A stretch of 8,355 bases of DNA from Synergistaceae bacterium (GTDB lineage: Bacteria; Synergistota; Synergistia; Synergistales; Aminobacteriaceae): contig JAISWV010000396.1 of assembly GCA_031270755.1 (NCBI GenBank), forward strand, positions 1 to 8,355, given 5' to 3'. Positions 5,660 through 8,355 of this stretch are shown here, piece after piece. Numbering within the stretch: position 1 is the first letter of the stretch; every line of letters starts with the position of its first letter. Under the pieces are notes generated by a model. The model was not told the origin of the DNA and searched no databases. It was given only the letters and a program-made list of their open reading frames with translations. The translations under genes and the position numbers were made by a program.

Positions 5660-6874
5660 ATGCTTTTAGAAGGGGAAATATGTGGCAGCATTATGAGGGA
5701 CACGGGCGCGGTGGTTCTGGCGGGCGGCGCGAGCCGCAGGATGGGAAGGGACAAGGCGCTGCTCCGCCTGGAGGGCAGGACCTTTTTGGAACGTATCGTC
5801 GGATCGCTGATCGACTTCGAGGAAGTCCTGCTTTCGGTCGGCTCGTCTCGGCGGTACGAGGACGTTCGTCTGCGCTCCGTGGAGGACGAATGGCATTGCG
5901 GTCCCATGGGCGGACTGTACTCCGCGCTGAAAGTTTGCGGCTCGAAATGGCTGCTGGCGGTGAGCTGCGACGTACCGCTTCTGACGCGGGAGTTCGTCCA
6001 ATACCTGGTCTCCTGCGTCGACAACGAGCATGACGCGTTCGTCCCCGTTACCCGAGACGGGCGTGTGCATCCATTGTGCGCCGTGTATTCGAAAGGGACC
6101 GTCCCCGTTCTGGAGGCGCATTTGGCGAAGGGCGACTACAGCGTGACCCTCGCGCTGGAAAAAATGAGGGTTAAGTATGTTTCCCTGCAGTGCACTCCGT
6201 ACGCGGACCGACTGCTCCGAAACGTCAACACTCCGGAACAGTACGCCGCCCTCCTCGGAGACGTGGTAGATCCTCTGGGGTCGCCGGCCGGGAGACCGCA
6301 GGCTAAAAAACCGCAGGTTAGGAAGCCGCAGGCTAAGAGACCGCAGGTTAAGAGGCCACAGGTCATTGCCGTCTGCGGAGTCAAAAACTCCGGCAAGACG
6401 ACCTTGCTGGAGAGCGTTCTTCCGATATTGAGGAAACAGGGGCTTCGGACGGCGGTCATCAAACACGACGGACATGATTTCACCCCCGATGTTCCCGGCA
6501 CGGACAGCTTTCGGCTGCGGGAGGCGGGCGCTTACGGTACGGCGGTGTACTCCCCCCACAGGTACATGCTGACCGTCGAAAGACCTTCCTGCGCTTTGGA
6601 GGAGATTATGACGGCGTTCCAAGACGCCGACCTGATTCTTCTGGAGGGAGGGAAGCAGATGTCCTGCCCCAAAATCGAGGTCGTCCGCGCGGCGATTTCC
6701 AACGTCACCGTCTGCCCGCCGGATTCGCTGATGGGGATCTGTACCGACACGGACATCCGCCACCCCCGCCATACTCTGGCCCTCGACGACTACGAGGGAA
6801 TTGCGGCGCTACTGCTGCACTGCTGTTGCGCTGCTCGAAGGTCGTTCCTTTTCACGGAGAAATTTTCCAGGTAG
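5660..6874 (+). CDS. mobAB: MobA-MobB fusion: molybdopterin guanylyltransferase with GTP-binding adaptor
   Basis: This cytosolic protein makes bis-MGD cofactor for molybdenum or tungsten enzymes. From the ATG used here it has 404 residues. The MobA half (about 13-200) has the nucleotide-binding LAGGASRRMGRDK loop at 20-32, GPMGGLYSAL at 81-90, the metal-binding CDVPLL at 103-108 and the terminal NVNTPEQY. The MobB half (about 235-404) has the P-loop GVKNSGKTT at 240-248, KHDGHDF at 268-274, GTDSFRLREAG at 280-290 and LLEGGK at 327-332. A Pro/Lys/Arg/Gln repeat linker joins them. The start is uncertain. GTG 5645 would be nearly leaderless. ATG 5660 has GGTGG 11 nt upstream. ATG 5693 gives the most typical MobA N-terminus but has no ribosome site at normal spacing. 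The gene diverges from the his operon and has no pathway link to it. Confidence 0.93.
   Translation: MLLEGEICGSIMRDTGAVVLAGGASRRMGRDKALLRLEGRTFLERIVGSLIDFEEVLLSVGSSRRYEDVRLRSVEDEWHCGPMGGLYSALKVCGSKWLLAVSCDVPLLTREFVQYLVSCVDNEHDAFVPVTRDGRVHPLCAVYSKGTVPVLEAHLAKGDYSVTLALEKMRVKYVSLQCTPYADRLLRNVNTPEQYAALLGDVVDPLGSPAGRPQAKKPQVRKPQAKRPQVKRPQVIAVCGVKNSGKTTLLESVLPILRKQGLRTAVIKHDGHDFTPDVPGTDSFRLREAGAYGTAVYSPHRYMLTVERPSCALEEIMTAFQDADLILLEGGKQMSCPKIEVVRAAISNVTVCPPDSLMGICTDTDIRHPRHTLALDDYEGIAALLLHCCCAARRSFLFTEKFSR
6296..6364 (+). repeat. 15-bp tandem repeat encoding the MobA-MobB linker
   Basis: Four full 15-bp units (6296, 6311, 6326 and 6341) and a partial fifth (6356-6364) follow the pattern CCGCAGGYTAARARR. 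They encode the pentapeptide Pro-Gln-(Ala/Val)-(Lys/Arg)-(Lys/Arg). GCT and GTT codons alternate, so the array is better seen as two copies of a 30-bp dimer. Units are in frame, so gain or loss of a unit changes linker length without breaking the reading frame. Confidence 0.9.
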
Positions 6875-6876
6875 GG

Positions 6877-6897
6877 TAATTGGTAATTGGTAATTGG
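6877..6897. repeat. Three perfect tandem copies of TAATTGG
   Basis: The 7-bp unit repeats exactly three times starting two bases after the mobAB stop codon (6872-6874). Degenerate relatives (AAATTGG/AAATTGA type on the minus strand) occur at about 5543-5575 in front of hisZ, so similar A/T-rich heptamers flank mobAB on both sides. Confidence 0.85.
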
Positions 6898-6901
6898 CCG
6901 A

Positions 6902-6915
6902 GATGAAATTTCATC
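6902..6915. promoter_or_regulatory. Perfect 14-bp palindrome GATGAAATTTCATC
   Basis: The sequence is an exact inverted repeat without a spacer, 4 bp after the TAATTGG array. It has the form of a dimeric regulator site, or it may be the end of a repeat element. It lies over 200 bp upstream of the nearest promoter, so a direct operator role is doubtful. Confidence 0.35.
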
Positions 6916-7006
6916 ATACCGAACGCTTTGAACGAAACCCATAAACATTCGCGTCGTCTCCAGAGCTGTAACAAGCTTTTTCGACGCTGGGGCAAGGCAT
7001 TGAAGG

Positions 7007-7040
7007 CGTGCGTCGAGAAAACGCACGATATTCTTGTTTT
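7007..7040 (+). terminator. Candidate terminator of mobAB (alternative to an upstream hairpin)
   Basis: CGTGCGT (7007-7013) pairs with ACGCACG (7021-7027) around a 7-nt loop. The T-rich run ATATTCTTGTTTT follows. The T-tract is interrupted, so efficiency is uncertain. The left arm also belongs to a longer competing stem: 6977-6987 pairs with 7010-7020, 11 bp including one G-U. Confidence 0.35.
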
Positions 7041-7124
7041 GCGAGTTCGACGGATTTTGGTTTGGTCGATATTACGCTGAGGCAATACGTCGTAACGCTG
7101 TCATTCAAGGCACCTCGAGGGGAA

Positions 7125-7130
7125 TATAAT
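7125..7130 (+). promoter_or_regulatory. Consensus -10 box for the secreted repeat protein
   Basis: TATAAT matches the consensus exactly. Transcription would start near 7137, leaving a ~44-nt leader that contains AAAGGAGG. No good -35 box lies at normal spacing (TTCAAG is 15 nt upstream), so the promoter may need an activator or have weak -35 contacts. Confidence 0.5.
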
Positions 7131-7164
7131 GCGCATACCACGTCAATTCCTGGATTGGTTCATT

Positions 7165-7172
7165 AAAGGAGG
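7165..7172 (+). promoter_or_regulatory. Full-length Shine-Dalgarno for the secreted protein
   Basis: AAAGGAGG, 8 nt before the ATG at 7181, is the strongest ribosome site in the window. It fixes the start and suggests high expression. Confidence 0.85.
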
Positions 7173-7180
7173 AACTGGGT

Positions 7181-8355
7181 ATGCAGAAGTTGTTGACAGC
7201 AGAGGGAAAGGTACGCAGGGTGTTTTTCTTTTCGGTTTTTCTATGCGCGACGGTGATGCCGTCCTTTTTCCCGTCCATGTCATGGGCGGACGCAAAGTCG
7301 GTGGCGGCGGCTATCAACGCTTATGAGGACGGGGAGCTCGAGGCCGTCCCCAGCGGAAGCATCGTGACGGTTACGGGGACCGAAACAAATGCCACAACGG
7401 CGCTCAATTTGGATATTACAGGCGTGACGGTCATCTGGAACGCGACGCTGACCGGGCATTACAAGGCGGTCGCTCCCCAAAGCGCATTGGTGCTCGTCAG
7501 CGGCAAGGGCAACTTCAATGTATCCGGGGTCATTTTCAACGATACGCTCTTCGACACCGCCGCGGTCGAGGTCAGAAACGGCGCCGCGCTCGCCGTCAAG
7601 GGGATGGTGAAAGCGGAGGGTAAAGGCGCTTCGGCGATCTACTCGAAACACGGCAGAATCAAGGTGGAGAAGGGCGGGAAAGTTCAATCGCCCCAGGGGC
7701 TTGCGATAGGAATATACGCGGGCGAAGGAGACAGCTCCGAGCTCAGTGCCGTGACTCTGGAAGACACGACGGGACTCGTGGGCGAGGTGGCGCTCGTGGA
7801 AGACGGCAGATACGTCTCCACGTTCTACGGCACCACCACCATCGATTACGATATGAATGCCATCGACAGAGGCAAGGATAAGAAAAGATCGCTTCTCGTC
7901 ATTGCTGAAAAAGCGGAGGTCCTCGTGACGCACAACGCCCACTTCACGGTGGGAGCCAACGTGGATATGGAAATTAAGAAAGGGAGTATCTTGCTTTCCG
8001 GCGGGACCGTTACCCTCGAAGGGACCTTGAAGAACGAAGGGGCGATCTCCAACAGCGGGACGTTCGTCAACAAGGGAACCCTCACAAACAAGGGGACGAT
8101 GGTCAACACGGGCTCGATCACCAATGACGGGAAGCTCGTCAACGAAGGCATATTCGACACGATGATGGGCAAAGTCGTGAACAACGGGCTCATAGACAAC
8201 ACTCGAGGAAAAATCGACGGAGAAAAGAACATAACGGGCCGGGGGGATATGGTCGATTCCCGCAACGGAGGCGGCTGCAACATGGGCCTGGGTTTCATGG
8301 GTTTCATCGCGTCTCTCGGAGCGGGAGCGCGCGGATACCTGCGGCGAGGGGCGAA
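7181..8355 (+). CDS. Secreted beta-solenoid-like protein with Synerg-CTERM-type sorting signal (3' end cut by window)
   Basis: The frame is open from ATG 7181 to the window edge (391 codons). Residues 1-36 form a signal peptide: Lys/Arg n-region (K3, K10, R12, R13), hydrophobic core 14-33, and a likely cleavage after SWA (A36) or A38. Residues 37-280 are rich in Gly, Val, Thr and short beta strands (VTVTGTETN, GVTVIWNATLTG, VEVRNGAALAVKG), as in right-handed parallel beta-helix proteins. Residues 281-348 are hexapeptide repeats of type G-x-[LIFM]-x-N-x. The end has GGGCN (363-367), a Gly-rich hydrophobic stretch (~368-383) and R384, R388, R389. This resembles the Synerg-CTERM sorting domain, proposed to mark proteins for cell-surface processing. 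No catalytic motif is visible; an adhesin or surface-layer role is only a guess. The stop is probably within a few codons past the edge. Confidence 0.88.
   Translation, partial: MQKLLTAEGKVRRVFFFSVFLCATVMPSFFPSMSWADAKSVAAAINAYEDGELEAVPSGSIVTVTGTETNATTALNLDITGVTVIWNATLTGHYKAVAPQSALVLVSGKGNFNVSGVIFNDTLFDTAAVEVRNGAALAVKGMVKAEGKGASAIYSKHGRIKVEKGGKVQSPQGLAIGIYAGEGDSSELSAVTLEDTTGLVGEVALVEDGRYVSTFYGTTTIDYDMNAIDRGKDKKRSLLVIAEKAEVLVTHNAHFTVGANVDMEIKKGSILLSGGTVTLEGTLKNEGAISNSGTFVNKGTLTNKGTMVNTGSITNDGKLVNEGIFDTMMGKVVNNGLIDNTRGKIDGEKNITGRGDMVDSRNGGGCNMGLGFMGFIASLGAGARGYLRRGA
8021..8224 (+). repeat. Hexapeptide (18-bp) repeats in the secreted protein
   Basis: Seven consecutive perfect hexads (residues 281-322), then four looser ones to residue 348, begin with Gly, have a hydrophobic residue at position 3 and mostly Asn at position 5. 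At DNA level the copies differ at many synonymous sites, so the periodicity is kept by selection on protein and is not recent duplication. It predicts a stacked beta-solenoid with an Asn ladder. Confidence 0.85.

Larger units (their letters stand above)
6875..7180. other. 306-bp intergenic region with repeats, palindrome and competing hairpins
   Basis: No convincing gene lies between mobAB and the secreted protein. From left to right it holds (TAATTGG)x3, a perfect 14-bp palindrome, a hairpin pair at 6977-7027 and a consensus TATAAT followed by a strong ribosome site. A 50-codon TTG-started frame at 6928-7080 (+) encodes a basic peptide (Lys/Arg-rich, two Trp), but it has no ribosome site. 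A 75-codon minus frame (6914-7141) starts with GTG after an AGGA. Their third-position composition is much less GC-biased than in the flanking genes, so I do not call either. The middle ~180 bp may be an interspersed repeat or a structured RNA; this cannot be decided from one copy. Confidence 0.5.

Noticed and set aside
5666..6772. 368-codon minus-strand frame opposite mobAB
   Set aside because: The plus strand carries both MobA and MobB signatures across this interval; the minus translation is Arg/Pro-rich and unrecognisable.
6928..7080. 50-codon TTG-started basic peptide on the plus strand
   Set aside because: No ribosome site and a non-standard start; it overlaps the hairpin structures.
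6914..7141. 75-codon minus-strand frame with GTG start and AGGA upstream in the intergenic region
   Set aside because: Third codon positions are close to half G/C, unlike all neighbours; its start overlaps the TATAAT of the rightward gene and no domain is visible. It could be reconsidered if homologues are found.
7238..7246. Possible lipoprotein Cys at residue 22 of the secreted protein
   Set aside because: The context VFLC lacks the small residue required just before a lipobox cysteine, and a normal Ala-type cleavage site follows at 36-38.
7280..8307. Two minus-strand frames (7280-7942 and 7846-8307) opposite the secreted protein
   Set aside because: They are shadows of the repeat-rich plus-strand gene, which has a strong ribosome site, signal peptide and sorting tail; their periodicity just mirrors the hexad repeats.

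Overview
This window looks like chromosomal DNA of a member of the Synergistota (Synergistaceae-like). The main clue is the open reading frame at the right end. It has a signal peptide, a repetitive beta-solenoid-like body and a C-terminal Gly-Gly-Gly-Cys-Asn motif followed by a hydrophobic stretch and Arg-rich end, which matches my memory of the Synerg-CTERM sorting signal. The DNA is moderately GC-rich with GC-biased third codon positions, and it has dense polycistronic packing with frequent GTG/TTG starts. The phylum assignment is an inference from that tail and general style; no rRNA or marker gene is present.

Layout: (1) 1-182 is the short flank downstream of the his operon, with no confident gene. 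(2) 183-5542, all on the minus strand, is a seven-gene histidine operon read in the order hisZ, hisG, hisB, hisH, hisA, hisF, hisIE. Gene junctions are 24 nt, -22 nt, 19 nt, -23 nt, -7 nt and 17 nt (negative values are overlaps), so the genes are probably one transcript with translational coupling. (3) 5543-5659 is a divergent control region with a candidate his promoter lying over a perfect 15-bp palindrome and a direct repeat, plus an extended -10 promoter for the rightward gene. (4) 5660-6874 (+) encodes a MobA-MobB fusion for molybdopterin guanine dinucleotide synthesis, its two domains joined by a basic linker made of 15-bp tandem repeats. (5) 6875-7180 is a 306-bp intergenic stretch with three perfect 7-bp repeats, a 14-bp palindrome, two mutually exclusive hairpins and a consensus TATAAT. 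(6) 7181 to the window end (+) is the secreted repeat protein, cut by the window edge just after its sorting signal.

The his genes work as one pathway. HisG with its regulatory partner HisZ joins PRPP to ATP; HisIE performs the next two steps; HisA isomerises ProFAR; HisH and HisF form the glutamine amidotransferase/cyclase; HisB dehydrates imidazole glycerol phosphate. The later enzymes (HisC, histidinol-phosphatase, HisD) are absent from this window. hisG and hisB overlap directly at the place where hisD often lies in Firmicutes-type operons. I saw no CRISPR array, tRNA, rRNA, insertion sequence or phage gene. The least explained parts are the 6875-7180 intergenic element and the secreted repeat protein.
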